Assembly: GCA_022402565.1 (NCBI GenBank)
Contig: JAKRSC010000025.1
Coordinates: 62,001-126,000 of the forward strand
Length of the DNA: 64,000 nucleotides
Direction: 5' to 3'
Source: Hydrotalea sp.
GTDB taxonomy: Bacteria > Bacteroidota > Bacteroidia > Chitinophagales > Chitinophagaceae
The notes beneath the pieces were generated by a model. That model searched no databases. It was not told the origin of the DNA and saw nothing but the letters and a program-made list of their open reading frames with translations. How positions within the stretch are numbered: the first letter of the stretch is position 1; each line of letters opens with the position of its first letter. Position numbers and translations under genes: made by a program. Shown here piece after piece: positions 37,486-46,966 of the stretch.

Positions 37486-38385
37486 ATGTATTATCTAGTT
37501 TACGGTTTTCTTTACTCACTTTCTCTATTACCATTGCGGATATTATATTTATTAAGTGACTTTGCGTTTTTGCTCATGTACCATGTTTTTGGTTATAGAA
37601 AAAAAGTGGTGATGCACAACCTCAGCATTGCATTCCCTGAAAAAACAGAACATGAAAGGAAAAAAATTGCTTTTCAATTTTACAGACAGCTGACTGATAC
37701 GTTTATTGAAACTATTAAACTGATTAGTATGTCAGAAAATGAGTTCAAGAAAAGATTGACTACAAATGCTGAAGTTATTAATGACATATACGCAAGTGGA
37801 CAACCCGTACAACTACATTCAGGACATTTTTTTAACTGGGAATTTCTCAATTTAGGAACTGCTTACAATTGCAACTATCCATTCTTAGGCATTTACCACG
37901 ATGTTTCCAATAAAACAATGGATAGAATAATGAGAAAAATGAGATCTAAGTTTGGAACCATATTAATACCTTCTCATGAGTTCAGGCATAAATTCAAAAG
38001 CTACGCACAGCAGCCCTATTTACTAGGTTTGGTTGCCGATCAGAGTCCATCAAATCCAAAGCAAGCTTTTTGGATTGACTTTTTTGGAGTAAAAACAGCC
38101 TTTGTTACGGGACCTGAGAAAGGTGCTCGACAAATGAATACCGCTATTGTAATGGCCAATATCTACCGTAAAAAAAGAGGCTACTATCATATGCAATTAT
38201 CCCTGCTAACTAAAACACCCAACGATCTTCCACAGGGAGCTATTACTGAAAGTCTAGTTTCATTTATAGAAGATGCAGTAAAGGAACGTCCCTCTAATTA
38301 TTTATGGAGTCATAAAAGATGGAAATTCAAATACAGCGATGAATACAAAGACATGGTTATAGAAAGAACCAGTCAAGCAAAATAG
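37486..38385 (+). CDS. Lysophospholipid/lipid A acyltransferase (LpxL/HtrB family)
   Basis: A 299-aa membrane-associated acyltransferase starting at ATG 37486, 7 bp after the nadB stop. A frame from 37390 would overlap nadB by about 90 nt. The N-terminal hydrophobic stretch (YLVYGFLYSLSLLPLRILYLL), RKKVVMHNLSIAFPEKTEHER, and the catalytic H-x4-E motif HFFNWE in QLHSGHFFNWEFLN fit lauroyl/myristoyl transferases of lipid A. The downstream AVKERPSNYLWSHKRWKFK is also typical. Confidence 0.92.
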   Translation: MYYLVYGFLYSLSLLPLRILYLLSDFAFLLMYHVFGYRKKVVMHNLSIAFPEKTEHERKKIAFQFYRQLTDTFIETIKLISMSENEFKKRLTTNAEVINDIYASGQPVQLHSGHFFNWEFLNLGTAYNCNYPFLGIYHDVSNKTMDRIMRKMRSKFGTILIPSHEFRHKFKSYAQQPYLLGLVADQSPSNPKQAFWIDFFGVKTAFVTGPEKGARQMNTAIVMANIYRKKRGYYHMQLSLLTKTPNDLPQGAITESLVSFIEDAVKERPSNYLWSHKRWKFKYSDEYKDMVIERTSQAK

Positions 38386-38760
38386 TTACTGCTGCTTTTC
38401 TGACCCCGGCTTTCCTAATAAGCCTTGTACAATTCCAGCAAATATGCTGATGAGAATACTTCCTATAATAGCAGACCACCAACCACTCACTTCAAATCCT
38501 GGTATTAGGTCGGCCGCCAAGAACAACATCATTGCATTTAAAAACAAAAGGAAAATACCAAACGTAAAAACAGTAATAGGAATAGTTAGTAAAATCAAAA
38601 GAGGCTTCACAAATTGATTCAGTAATCCCAATACAACTCCAACAGCAAGTGCTGTAGAAGTGCTATTCACCCGAATTCCATCCATCAACCAATCGGTTAT
38701 CCAAACTCCCACCGCTGTTGCCACAGCCCTCGCTAAGAATTTTAAAATTGTATTGGTCAT
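38386..38760 (-). CDS. Small membrane protein, phage-holin-4 superfamily type (PF04020-like)
   Basis: A 124-aa protein with four hydrophobic segments and the family-like stretch ALAVGVVLGLLNQFVKPLLILLTIPITVFTFGIFLLFLNAMMLFLAADLIPGF-type pattern (recognised by NQFVKPLLILLTIP and LIPGFEVSGWW). Despite the name, these are ordinary chromosomal genes and no phage genes are near. It overlaps the next M16 gene start by 4 nt, so it is the last gene of that operon. Confidence 0.85.
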   Translation of the reverse strand: MTNTILKFLARAVATAVGVWITDWLMDGIRVNSTSTALAVGVVLGLLNQFVKPLLILLTIPITVFTFGIFLLFLNAMMLFLAADLIPGFEVSGWWSAIIGSILISIFAGIVQGLLGKPGSEKQQ

Positions 38761-40037
38761 ATCACAGTCAATTCATAAAATTTTTCAGGATGAAGGTACT
38801 CATTTGCCAATCGTTGAATTTCTTTACTATCTATTGTTCTAATAGTTGCAATTGTCTTTTGAAAATATCGTTCATCTACCCCATGCAAAATATAGTTCTT
38901 CCAACGAGCACACACTTGAAAAGGTCCATCTACATCTCCTAATAAAACACCCATCATGTAATTCTTTACTAAATCTAACTCTTCTTCATCAACCAACTCT
39001 TCTCTAAGTCGCTTCATTTCAAGATGCACTTCTTGAATAGTAGCTTTACAAACATCCCTACCTGCTTCTGTGCTAATGATCCATGCACTTTCACCTAAAT
39101 GATTTTGAAGATAACTATAGATTCCGTAGGTATAGCCTTTATCCTCACGAATATTACTCATTAAACGAGACCCAAAAAATCCACCAAATAAATTATTGAG
39201 AATTTGCGCGCCAATAAAATCGGGGTGATGGCGATTATGAAAAGGGCGAGCCATTCTAATTGCACCTTGAACTCCATTAGGGTCTTGTACTATTTCATAA
39301 TGAAGCTGTTCTGCTGGAGCAGCTTTATGTTCAGGTCTTGCTAAAGAATGAGGTTGAATTGACAAATGTCCAAAATGCTGGTCTAACAGTGTTTGAATGC
39401 CTGCTTGCATTTTTCCGGAAACAAAAATTTTACAATGTCCATTTACGTAATACTTATTGTAAAACTCAACCAAATCATTTTGAGTAATAGCAGTGTAATC
39501 TTCTGGTGTGCTGTATTTACCATAAGGATGATCTTTACCATACAAGTAGGCATCGATCAATCTATTTGCTACAAAATCACACTTCTTCAAATTAACCTCT
39601 AATCGCTGTAATTGATTTTGTTTGTAAATAACCAATTCTTCTTCAGGAAAATTAGCTGAAGTTAACAACTCCTCCATCAGTGGTAAAAGATGTGCAACAT
39701 CTTTATTCAAACAATGCAATGTAAGAGTAGCCGTTTCGTTATAACAACTTCTATTTAAATAAGCACCATAAAAATCAACAGCGGCATTTATTTCAAAAGC
39801 CGACTTTTGTGTAGTTCCATTTTTCATTAAAAAATTGGCTGTTGCTGCAACCAAGTTTTTTTCTTCAAACCAATTGCCCGCATCAAATACGCACTCAATT
39901 TGTAAAACCTCCTGAGCGCCTCCTTCCACCAGATAAACTGGAATACCATTTTTTAAGTAAAATGCTACATAGGGTTGTAACTGGATATCTACATCTACTG
40001 GCGCCTTAATAGCCGGTGCATTCTTTCTAACTATCAT
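38757..40037 (-). CDS. M16 peptidase family protein, non-catalytic subunit
   Basis: A 426-aa protein with the two-lobed M16 fold. The position of the zinc motif HxxEH reads ATANFLMKNGT, so the metal site is lost. The R/Y-type second-lobe motif is present (SRLMSNIREDKGYTYGIYS). Together with the HxxEH-bearing partner directly upstream it should form a heterodimer in which this chain binds substrate. No signal peptide is evident. It overlaps both neighbours by 4 nt. Confidence 0.92.
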   Translation of the reverse strand: MIVRKNAPAIKAPVDVDIQLQPYVAFYLKNGIPVYLVEGGAQEVLQIECVFDAGNWFEEKNLVAATANFLMKNGTTQKSAFEINAAVDFYGAYLNRSCYNETATLTLHCLNKDVAHLLPLMEELLTSANFPEEELVIYKQNQLQRLEVNLKKCDFVANRLIDAYLYGKDHPYGKYSTPEDYTAITQNDLVEFYNKYYVNGHCKIFVSGKMQAGIQTLLDQHFGHLSIQPHSLARPEHKAAPAEQLHYEIVQDPNGVQGAIRMARPFHNRHHPDFIGAQILNNLFGGFFGSRLMSNIREDKGYTYGIYSYLQNHLGESAWIISTEAGRDVCKATIQEVHLEMKRLREELVDEEELDLVKNYMMGVLLGDVDGPFQVCARWKNYILHGVDERYFQKTIATIRTIDSKEIQRLANEYLHPEKFYELTVI

Positions 40038-41278
40038 GATGCTTGTTTACTTAAGTAATATAATGTGTGGCTATTTTCTTCTCTAAATATTTCATTTGCA
40101 TGATTTAAAATATCAGAAGCAGTTACTTGATGATACCTTGCCAACTCTGTATTCATCATTTGAGCATCGCCTAACAATTCGTAGAAGGCCAAACTATTAG
40201 CTCTATTCATTAAACTCATATCTTCAAAAGTGATGACACTTTCAGTTTTGTTTTTAACTTTCTGTAATTCGTGGTCACTAATTTTTTCATGCATAAGTTG
40301 TTGAACTTCTTTTTGAACCGCAGCTTCTGCTTGCTCAGCAGAAACTCCTCTTACCAACTTTCCATCTATGGTTAAAAGTCCAGGTTCAACACTTCCAAAA
40401 TGATAACAATCAATATTGGTAAACAGCTTTTGCTCTTTCACCAAACGTTGATACAATCTTGAAGATCCCCCTCCACCCAACACTTCAGTAATTAAATCAG
40501 CAACATAATATCCTTCACCTACCCTATCAGCCATGTGCCATGTTTTTATAAATGCATCTACAGGCACATTTGCTTCTACTATTTTTCTAACTGCTAATAA
40601 TTGTCTTTCTTCTTGCGGAAGTTGACGAGCATAGAAATCACCCGAAGGAATATCACCAAACCATTTTTCAGCCAAATTTCTCACCTGTTCGACCTCTACC
40701 CTACCAGCCACTACTAAAATAGCATTAGAAGGACGATAAAACTTGAAGAAGAAATCTTTAACATCTTGCAACTGCGCATCTTCCACATGTTTTAACTCTT
40801 TTCCAATGGTCATCCATCTATAAGGATGCTGCTCATATGCCATATTGCGCATAATATGCCACACATCGCCATAAGGTTTATTAATATAATGCTCTTTGAA
40901 CTCCTCACAAACAACTTTACGTTGCACATCTAAACTCTTCTTGCTAAAGGCAAGACTCAACATACGATCGCTCTCCAACCAAAAAGCTGTTTCTAAATTA
41001 TCGGCTGGCAACTGACAATAGTAGTTTGTTAAATCATTTGTTGTGTAAGCATTGTTCTCACCCCCAGCTCGTTGTAAAGGTTCATCATAGTCAGGAATAT
41101 GAATACTTCCTCCAAACATAAGGTGCTCAAACAAGTGGGCAAATCCTGTTTTGTTAGGATCTTCATCACGTGCACCAACATTATACATGACATTTACTAC
41201 AGCCATTGGTGTAGAATGATCAGGATGCACCAACACCCTCAATCCATTGCTTAGTGTAAATCTTTCAAATTGTATCAT
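40034..41278 (-). CDS. M16 zinc metallopeptidase, catalytic subunit
   Basis: A 414-aa protease with the inverted zinc motif HLFEH in GFAHLFEHLMFGGS and the third ligand Glu in RKVVCEEFKEHY, followed by the second lobe GGGGSSRLYQRLVKEQKLFTNI. No signal peptide is evident, so it may act in the cytoplasm. Operon partner of the inactive M16 chain. It lies 33 bp downstream of the aspartyl protease gene, on the same strand. Confidence 0.93.
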   Translation of the reverse strand: MIQFERFTLSNGLRVLVHPDHSTPMAVVNVMYNVGARDEDPNKTGFAHLFEHLMFGGSIHIPDYDEPLQRAGGENNAYTTNDLTNYYCQLPADNLETAFWLESDRMLSLAFSKKSLDVQRKVVCEEFKEHYINKPYGDVWHIMRNMAYEQHPYRWMTIGKELKHVEDAQLQDVKDFFFKFYRPSNAILVVAGRVEVEQVRNLAEKWFGDIPSGDFYARQLPQEERQLLAVRKIVEANVPVDAFIKTWHMADRVGEGYYVADLITEVLGGGGSSRLYQRLVKEQKLFTNIDCYHFGSVEPGLLTIDGKLVRGVSAEQAEAAVQKEVQQLMHEKISDHELQKVKNKTESVITFEDMSLMNRANSLAFYELLGDAQMMNTELARYHQVTASDILNHANEIFREENSHTLYYLSKQAS

Positions 41279-41311
41279 AAAATGGGCTGCAAATTACAAT
41301 AGTAGATTCGT

Positions 41312-42547
41312 TTAAAATGCTTTTCTTTCTCTTCGGTACTTTTTTCTAATATCATGTACCAACAATTTTAACTCAACTGGTCTTCCTTCTCTAAAAACAA
41401 CCACTTTTAGAACTTGTCCAGGTATTTGTAACATTGACTTATACACCTGAATACTTTTACTAAAGTTTCTATCAACTGCAAAAAGTATATCCCCTTCTTT
41501 AAATCCAGCTCTAGCTGCCGGAGAATCTTGCATAACTTCCAACACTTTTATTTCACCCTGAACAAGATAAATACCTAATCCAGAGTAAGCATAATCAAAT
41601 GGCTCATTAAAATGTGTATTAGGCTTAAGAAAAATATTTTGCTCTGGATAGTTGATAATTATATTGAATTTCCGAAGCATATCATTTCCAATAATTCCTG
41701 CCAAACTTGGATACTGCGTAACATTATACTCATCATCAAAAATATAGGTAGGTATTTGACGAAATTTATAAGGTCCAATTTTAAAAGATTTAATCAAGGT
41801 AAGCACCATATTTTTCTTTCCCCCTAACCCTTCTGCCATAGTTTGGTACATACGCTTATTTTTCAATAGAACACTACTATCTTCAACAAATTCGCGCGAT
41901 AAAATGAGGCTTAGACCAGCTCCTGTATCAAAAATGAAGCGCTGCAAAATAGATCTGCTGTCCTCTACAAGTCCCTCTGGCAATGGTAAAGTTGAAAATT
42001 GAGGCTTTAAAACATAGCCTCCCTTCGGATAACGGATCGAACCAGGTGTTAGAATTTCAATGGTATGATCGTCATAATTAATTTTAAACACATATCTGCG
42101 TAATACGCTATAACCAATAATACCATCAATTTTCATCCCATACACACTTGACAGTAATTCATAGTCATTAATATGAAAATCAAGGTTCCGAATAGAAATT
42201 CCAGGCATGTGTAAACTATGGCCATAGGTAAACTCAACCTGTCTAATTCCTGCAATTCCTCTAATTAAGCGGTTGGTTGGTTTTTTTTCAAGCTTTAACT
42301 CAATTACAGTTGTAGAGTCAAGGGAAATTCCCCCACTTCCTGTATCTAAGACAAAATTCAGTGAATCTGGATAATCGTTTAAAACAGCTTTCAGTATAAT
42401 TATTCCCCCAGTAAGTTGTATAAAGCTGAACTTAGTAATACTTTGTGCAGGAGCGGGCATGAATTCTTCCTGCGCTTGAAGCCTCAAAGTATTCAAAAAT
42501 AGAAATAGACTTATTAAAAAATTATATAATACAATTCGTTTTGGCAT
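41312..42547 (-). CDS. Retropepsin-like aspartyl protease with C-terminal PDZ domain
   Basis: A 411-aa exported protein with signal peptide (MPKRIVLYNFLISLFLFLNTLRLQA). Two aspartyl-protease half-domains carry D-T-G motifs: VLDTGSGGISLD (about 68) and IFDTGAGLSLILS (about 207). A PDZ domain follows (about 325-395; GIYLVQGEIKVLEVMQDSPAARAGFKEGDILFAVD). It probably acts in the periplasm on damaged or regulatory substrates. It is divergent from mqnC with 90 bp between. Confidence 0.92.
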   Translation of the reverse strand: MPKRIVLYNFLISLFLFLNTLRLQAQEEFMPAPAQSITKFSFIQLTGGIIILKAVLNDYPDSLNFVLDTGSGGISLDSTTVIELKLEKKPTNRLIRGIAGIRQVEFTYGHSLHMPGISIRNLDFHINDYELLSSVYGMKIDGIIGYSVLRRYVFKINYDDHTIEILTPGSIRYPKGGYVLKPQFSTLPLPEGLVEDSRSILQRFIFDTGAGLSLILSREFVEDSSVLLKNKRMYQTMAEGLGGKKNMVLTLIKSFKIGPYKFRQIPTYIFDDEYNVTQYPSLAGIIGNDMLRKFNIIINYPEQNIFLKPNTHFNEPFDYAYSGLGIYLVQGEIKVLEVMQDSPAARAGFKEGDILFAVDRNFSKSIQVYKSMLQIPGQVLKVVVFREGRPVELKLLVHDIRKKYRRERKAF

Positions 42548-42618
42548 TATTTCTTACCTACTTTCGAAAGACTACAACAAGTTAGTCCAAGAAATGTAGG
42601 TTACAACAATTGGAGCCG

Positions 42619-42626
42619 TATTTTTG
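42619..42626 (+). promoter_or_regulatory. -7 promoter element of mqnC
   Basis: TATTTTTG matches TAnnTTTG and ends 11 bp before the first ATG, so the leader would be about 6-12 nt. No -33 TTG at the usual spacing was found. Confidence 0.4.
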
Positions 42627-42637
42627 TTTCTACTATT

Positions 42638-43768
42638 ATGCATATGACTTTAGCCGATTTGTACCAAAGAGCCTTAAATTTTGAGTTTCTTACTATTGAG
42701 GAAGGCATGTTTTTGTTTGAACAAGCACCTTTAAACGATTTAATGTGGGTAGCTAATGAACTTAGAAAAAAGCAGGTACCCCATGGGAAAGTCACTTGGC
42801 AGATCGACCGAAATGTAAATACCACCAACGTTTGTATAGCAAATTGTAAGTTTTGCAATTTTTATAGAATTCCAGGGCATGCCGATGCGTATATCACGGA
42901 TATGGATACTTATCGAAAAAAAATTCGGGAAACCTTACGTTGGGGTGGCGACCAATTATTGCTACAGGGAGGCCATCATCCTGAGCTTGGATTACAATTT
43001 TATGTAGACACATTCCGCCAAATTAAAGCTGAGTTTCCCGATATCAGGCTTCACGCACTCGGACCACCCGAAATTGCCCACATTACCAAACTAGAAAAAA
43101 GTACCCACCATGAGGTGCTCAAGACTTTGCAGGAAGCTGGTTTAGACAGTTTACCAGGTGCAGGTGCTGAAATTTTAGTTGACAGAGTACGCAGATTAAT
43201 TTCAAAAGGTAAATGTGGAAGCGATGAATGGCTTGAAATTATGCACCAAGCGCATTTGTTGAATATTACTTCTAGCGCAACCATGATGTTTGGGCATGTT
43301 GAAACCATTGAAGAACGATTTATTCATTTAACGCGTATTAGAGAAGTTCAATCACGCAAACCAGCAGATGCAAAAGGATTTTTAGCATTTATACCTTGGA
43401 CATTCCAAGATGTTGATACCCTTCTTACGCGTATAAGAGGTGTACAAAACCTTACCACGCCTGATGAATATATGCGCATGATTGCAATTAGTAGAATTAT
43501 GCTTCCAAACGTTATTAATATTCAAGCTAGCTGGTTAACAGTTGGAAAAGAAACAGCTCAACTATGCTTATATGGAGGTGCAAATGATTTTGGAAGTATT
43601 ATGTTGGAAGAAAACGTAGTAAGTGCAGCAGGTGCGCCGCATAGATTTACATATAAAAGTATTCAAGAAGCAATTAGAGAGGCAGGGTTTGAACCGCAAC
43701 TCAGAAATCAGCAATATGGCTGGAGAGAGATTCCGTCGGCAATTGAAGAACAGGTTATTGATTACTAA
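42638..43768 (+). CDS. mqnC: Cyclic dehypoxanthinyl futalosine synthase (radical SAM)
   Basis: A 376-aa radical SAM enzyme of the futalosine route to menaquinone. The Fe-S motif is C-x3-C-x2-C in VCIANCKFCNFYR; other marks are WQIDRNVNTTNVC, LLQGGHHPELGLQFY, LPGAGAEILVDRVRR and SATMMFGHVET. The family includes CofH and MqnE, but the GHHPELGL and PGAGAEIL forms and the length suit MqnC. ATGs at 42638 and 42644 are both usable. Menaquinone supplies electrons for the N2O reductase branch. Confidence 0.92.
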   Translation: MHMTLADLYQRALNFEFLTIEEGMFLFEQAPLNDLMWVANELRKKQVPHGKVTWQIDRNVNTTNVCIANCKFCNFYRIPGHADAYITDMDTYRKKIRETLRWGGDQLLLQGGHHPELGLQFYVDTFRQIKAEFPDIRLHALGPPEIAHITKLEKSTHHEVLKTLQEAGLDSLPGAGAEILVDRVRRLISKGKCGSDEWLEIMHQAHLLNITSSATMMFGHVETIEERFIHLTRIREVQSRKPADAKGFLAFIPWTFQDVDTLLTRIRGVQNLTTPDEYMRMIAISRIMLPNVINIQASWLTVGKETAQLCLYGGANDFGSIMLEENVVSAAGAPHRFTYKSIQEAIREAGFEPQLRNQQYGWREIPSAIEEQVIDY

Positions 43769-43817
43769 ACTGGATTGAATTTTGAACTAAAATAATGTAT
43801 CTTCATTCCAAAAAAGA

Positions 43818-44255
43818 ATGGGCATCTTAGAGTCCGTTATAAGTAACCAATATTTCAAAGGGAAATCACAATATCGCAAGATCAATAGATCTGGCGCTTT
43901 TAACTTCTTGTTTATTGCTGTGTTCTGCAACTTGTTAATGATAACATCTATTGGTATAGTATTATACTTTTTTTCACTTCCAACAGAATACGAAAAAGAG
44001 CTTTTTCATAAATTTATAGAAGAACATCCTGTACTCATCCGCTCCATTTCATTATTAAGTATTGGTATTCTGTACATGGTTATTTACGGTGTTTATGGAA
44101 CACCTTCCCGCTTTATTTATATTATAAAAAAATTTAATCACCTCTCACGGGAACAGAAAGTTACTGTCATAACAGTTGCTAATTACTATTTTAGGCTCTC
44201 ATGGATTTTAGCTGTAGTAACTGTAGCTCTTTGTTATATACTGATTTTCAATTAG
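43818..44255 (+). CDS. Hypothetical membrane protein
   Basis: A 145-aa protein with three hydrophobic segments (about 27-50, 73-95, 120-144) and a basic N-terminus (KGKSQYRKINRSG). I do not recognise a family. It lies between mqnC and the ECF sigma gene, on the same strand but separated from each by 50-90 bp. Confidence 0.6.
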   Translation: MGILESVISNQYFKGKSQYRKINRSGAFNFLFIAVFCNLLMITSIGIVLYFFSLPTEYEKELFHKFIEEHPVLIRSISLLSIGILYMVIYGVYGTPSRFIYIIKKFNHLSREQKVTVITVANYYFRLSWILAVVTVALCYILIFN

Positions 44256-44347
44256 TTATATTTATTCGTATACCATCAATCCTTTTTTTTCTATTTAGCG
44301 TAACATTTGGTGAATAGCTTCGTATAATAATAAAGCGTAACCAAAAA

Positions 44348-44842
44348 GTGACTGAGCAAGCTTATAATGAATGTGTAGATCTGTATGCAGATGGCGTATT
44401 TCGCTTTATAGTGAAAAATCTTCGTCATGAAGAAGATGCCCGCGACATTGTGCAAACTGCATTTGAAAAACTTTGGAAGAACCGAGAATCGGTCGAATAC
44501 GAAAAAGCAAAATCGTTTTTATTCACGGTTGCTTACAATCAAATGATTGACCACATTCGAAAGAATAAGCGAATGACATTGAAGGAATCCTTCTCACCTG
44601 AAACAAAAATTCAAGAAAGGAGTGGATCCAGCAGTCAGCGAACTAAGCAATTATTAATGGAGGCTTTGAATAGGTTAAATGATACACAGAGAAGCTTAGT
44701 TATGTTGAAAGACTATGAAGGATATAGTTATGAAGAAATAGGAAAAATAACAGGATTGAGTGAGAGCCAGGTTAAAGTGTATTTACACAGAGCTCGTGTG
44801 AGTTTAAGAAACTATTTGGTAAGTCCAGAAAACGTATTATAA
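44348..44842 (+). CDS. ECF-type RNA polymerase sigma factor
   Basis: A 164-aa sigma factor. Region 2 (about 5-75) shows GVFRFIVKNLRHEEDARDIVQTAFEKLWKNRE and FLFTVAYNQMIDHIRKNKR; region 4 (about 105-160) shows LNDTQRSLVMLKDYEGYSYEEIGKITGLSESQVKVYLHRAR. The start is a GTG (44348); the next in-frame Met would remove region 2. The anti-sigma gene follows after 1 bp. Confidence 0.93.
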   Translation: MTEQAYNECVDLYADGVFRFIVKNLRHEEDARDIVQTAFEKLWKNRESVEYEKAKSFLFTVAYNQMIDHIRKNKRMTLKESFSPETKIQERSGSSSQRTKQLLMEALNRLNDTQRSLVMLKDYEGYSYEEIGKITGLSESQVKVYLHRARVSLRNYLVSPENVL

Positions 44843-44843
44843 C

Positions 44844-45893
44844 ATGAACATCAACCGAATTAATTACGAAGACTTTTTCTTGCTCTATGCAGATCAGGAA
44901 TTAAGCGCTGCAGAAATGCAGGAAGTAGATAGGTTTGTTCAGGAAAATCCCGATTTAGCCATTGAACTAAACGACTTCGTTGCTACACGTCTTACTTTAG
45001 AAGAAATTGATTTTGATAAAACATTTTTATATAAATCTAGCGAAGACGGAATCAGACAAGAGAATGCAACAGAATGGTTTTCGAAGTTTGTAGATGAAGA
45101 ATTGAGTCCTAAGCAACGCGAATCTGTTGAAGAATATGTACTTCAACACCCAGAACAGCAAGCAACTTTTTTAGAATGGCAACAAACGAAACTTCCGCAA
45201 GAAACTATTTCTTGTCCACGCAAAACCGATTTATATAAAAAATCTACTCCATTAGTAGTTGTAATGGTAAAGCGCTACTGGTCAGTTGCAGCGTTATTAC
45301 TCATTTTCTTAGGCCTATACCTAACAACCAAAATGGACATTAGCAATCCAATTTCCGAGCCAGTAGCTCAACAAACAAAAAAAAGTGAATCTAAAGAAGT
45401 TGTTCTTAAAGATGAAAATACAACAATACCATCCGTCGAAAATTCAACAGCTAAAGTCAATCAATCGAAAAGTGCAATAAAATCTCTAAGAGAAACAAAT
45501 TCTATAGAAAAAACAGCAACAGGGATAAATACAACAATTACAAAAGAAGAGAAACAGGAGGAAATTATTGCATTCAATGAAACAGAATCCAACTATTCAT
45601 CTGAATCAAATTTCAATACTACATTAAACACTGTTTCTAGTATTGAACCAAAAACGCTTCAAGTAATATCAGCAAAAAATGATGAAACAAATGTTAGTAC
45701 GAACTATACCTATAAAACTCTTGAAATTGAAGATGATGAAAAATCAATGTATGTTGGTCCACTCGAAATAAACAAAGACAAATTAAGAGGCTTTGTTCGG
45801 AAGGCAGGCGGACTATTCAGATCGAAGATGAAAAACGAAGGTGAAGAAGTTTTAAACAGCATCACTTCAATTGCACAACCCACATTAAAATAA
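44844..45893 (+). CDS. Anti-sigma-factor-like single-pass membrane protein
   Basis: A 349-aa protein: a cytoplasmic part (1-140), a TM segment (about 147-164; YWSVAALLLIFLGLYLTT) and a Ser/Thr/Asn/Glu-rich periplasmic tail. Two similar N-terminal modules are seen: FFLLYADQELSAAEMQEVDRF and WFSKFVDEELSPKQRESVEEY. Each resembles the short helical anti-sigma domain. There is no Cys/His zinc site. The position right after the sigma gene supports anti-sigma function; the tail would sense the periplasm or outer membrane. Confidence 0.8.
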   Translation: MNINRINYEDFFLLYADQELSAAEMQEVDRFVQENPDLAIELNDFVATRLTLEEIDFDKTFLYKSSEDGIRQENATEWFSKFVDEELSPKQRESVEEYVLQHPEQQATFLEWQQTKLPQETISCPRKTDLYKKSTPLVVVMVKRYWSVAALLLIFLGLYLTTKMDISNPISEPVAQQTKKSESKEVVLKDENTTIPSVENSTAKVNQSKSAIKSLRETNSIEKTATGINTTITKEEKQEEIIAFNETESNYSSESNFNTTLNTVSSIEPKTLQVISAKNDETNVSTNYTYKTLEIEDDEKSMYVGPLEINKDKLRGFVRKAGGLFRSKMKNEGEEVLNSITSIAQPTLK

Positions 45894-45910
45894 TTTTAAC
45901 CAAATACATT

Positions 45911-46840
45911 ATGACAAGTAAAATCATGTTGGCCGCTTTTACAATATTGGCCATTAGAGGAGTAAATGCACAGCAAAACAATAATAGTGCCCAGGAAAAA
46001 GAAATCACTGTAATTGGCAAACCAAGTAAAGACACAACTCAACCAAAAGCAGATACCATTAGGGTTGGAAATTTTATAATTGTGCAAAAAAACGACGGCT
46101 CAAAAGAGGTGAACGTTTCTAATAAAAGTAGAAATATTGAAATCAATTTCGACAGGAACCAGAGTGCAAGAAAAAAGAAAAATATTAATACCAACTGGTG
46201 GATTCTTGATTTAGGTTTCGCCAACTGGAATGACCAAACCAATTATGCCGCTGCGCAAGCAGGTGGATACTTACGAAGTGTAGGAAATGGTTCCACTCCA
46301 AATGCAAGCAGCTTTGATTTACGCAATGGTAAAAGCTCCAACGTAAATCTCTGGTTCTTTATGCAAAAGGTAAATTTAAGTCACCATGTAGTTAATTTAA
46401 AATATGGCTTAGGTCTTGAAATGTACAATTTCCGATTCCAAAGAAATTTGAGCTACCGTTCTAATCCAACAGATTTTGCATTTATGGATACAGTAAGTTT
46501 CAGTAAGAATAAACTATTTGCTGGCTATTTAACTGTTCCGTTTATGATTCATTTTGATCCAACACCAAAACAAAAAGGTGGATTTAATTTTGCAGCGGGA
46601 GTAAGTGCAGGTTACTTGGTTGGCAGCAGAAACAAACAAATCAGTAATGAAAGAGGAAAAGAAAAAATTAGAGGTGACTTTGACTTAAATCCATTCAGAA
46701 TTGCTGCTATTGCAGAAGTAGGTTTGGGACCAGTTCGCTTATATGGCAGCTACAGCTTAAATAACTTGCATAAAGACAGAACACGTATGGAGCAAACCCC
46801 CTTTGCAATTGGTGTTAGACTATTAAGCTCCAGCTTCTAA
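45911..46840 (+). CDS. Outer-membrane beta-barrel protein of the sigma operon
   Basis: A 309-aa protein with a signal peptide (MTSKIMLAAFTILAIRGVNAQ), a charged linker (about 22-95, including KSRNIEINFDRNQSARKKKN), and about eight amphipathic strands ending in an aromatic-terminal strand (FAIGVRLLSSSF). This fits a small OMP/PorT-like barrel. It lies 17 bp after the anti-sigma gene, and a terminator follows, so the three genes form one envelope-stress-type unit. Confidence 0.8.
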   Translation: MTSKIMLAAFTILAIRGVNAQQNNNSAQEKEITVIGKPSKDTTQPKADTIRVGNFIIVQKNDGSKEVNVSNKSRNIEINFDRNQSARKKKNINTNWWILDLGFANWNDQTNYAAAQAGGYLRSVGNGSTPNASSFDLRNGKSSNVNLWFFMQKVNLSHHVVNLKYGLGLEMYNFRFQRNLSYRSNPTDFAFMDTVSFSKNKLFAGYLTVPFMIHFDPTPKQKGGFNFAAGVSAGYLVGSRNKQISNERGKEKIRGDFDLNPFRIAAIAEVGLGPVRLYGSYSLNNLHKDRTRMEQTPFAIGVRLLSSSF

Positions 46841-46862
46841 ACAACCATCCTATATAAATAAG

Positions 46863-46891
46863 TGCCGGTCTTTATGATCGGCATTTTTTTT
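46863..46891 (+). terminator. Rho-independent terminator after the sigma operon
   Basis: GCCGGTC (46864-46870) pairs with GATCGGC (46876-46882) with one G-U pair and a 5-nt loop, then T8. It starts 22 bp after the barrel gene stop. Confidence 0.88.
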
Positions 46892-46966
46892 ACATATTTT
46901 AATCCGCATCAAAATAATAAGGGTAAAAAAAGATCTACCTTTACATAATCCTAGAAAAACTACACA

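Noticed and set aside
38386-38760. Prophage remnant suggested by the holin-like protein
   Set aside because: This family is widespread as ordinary chromosomal membrane proteins, and no other phage gene, integrase or attachment repeat is near.
42601-42858. 85-aa minus-strand frame over the mqnC start
   Set aside because: It is antisense to the conserved N-terminus and radical SAM motif of mqnC, so it is a shadow frame.
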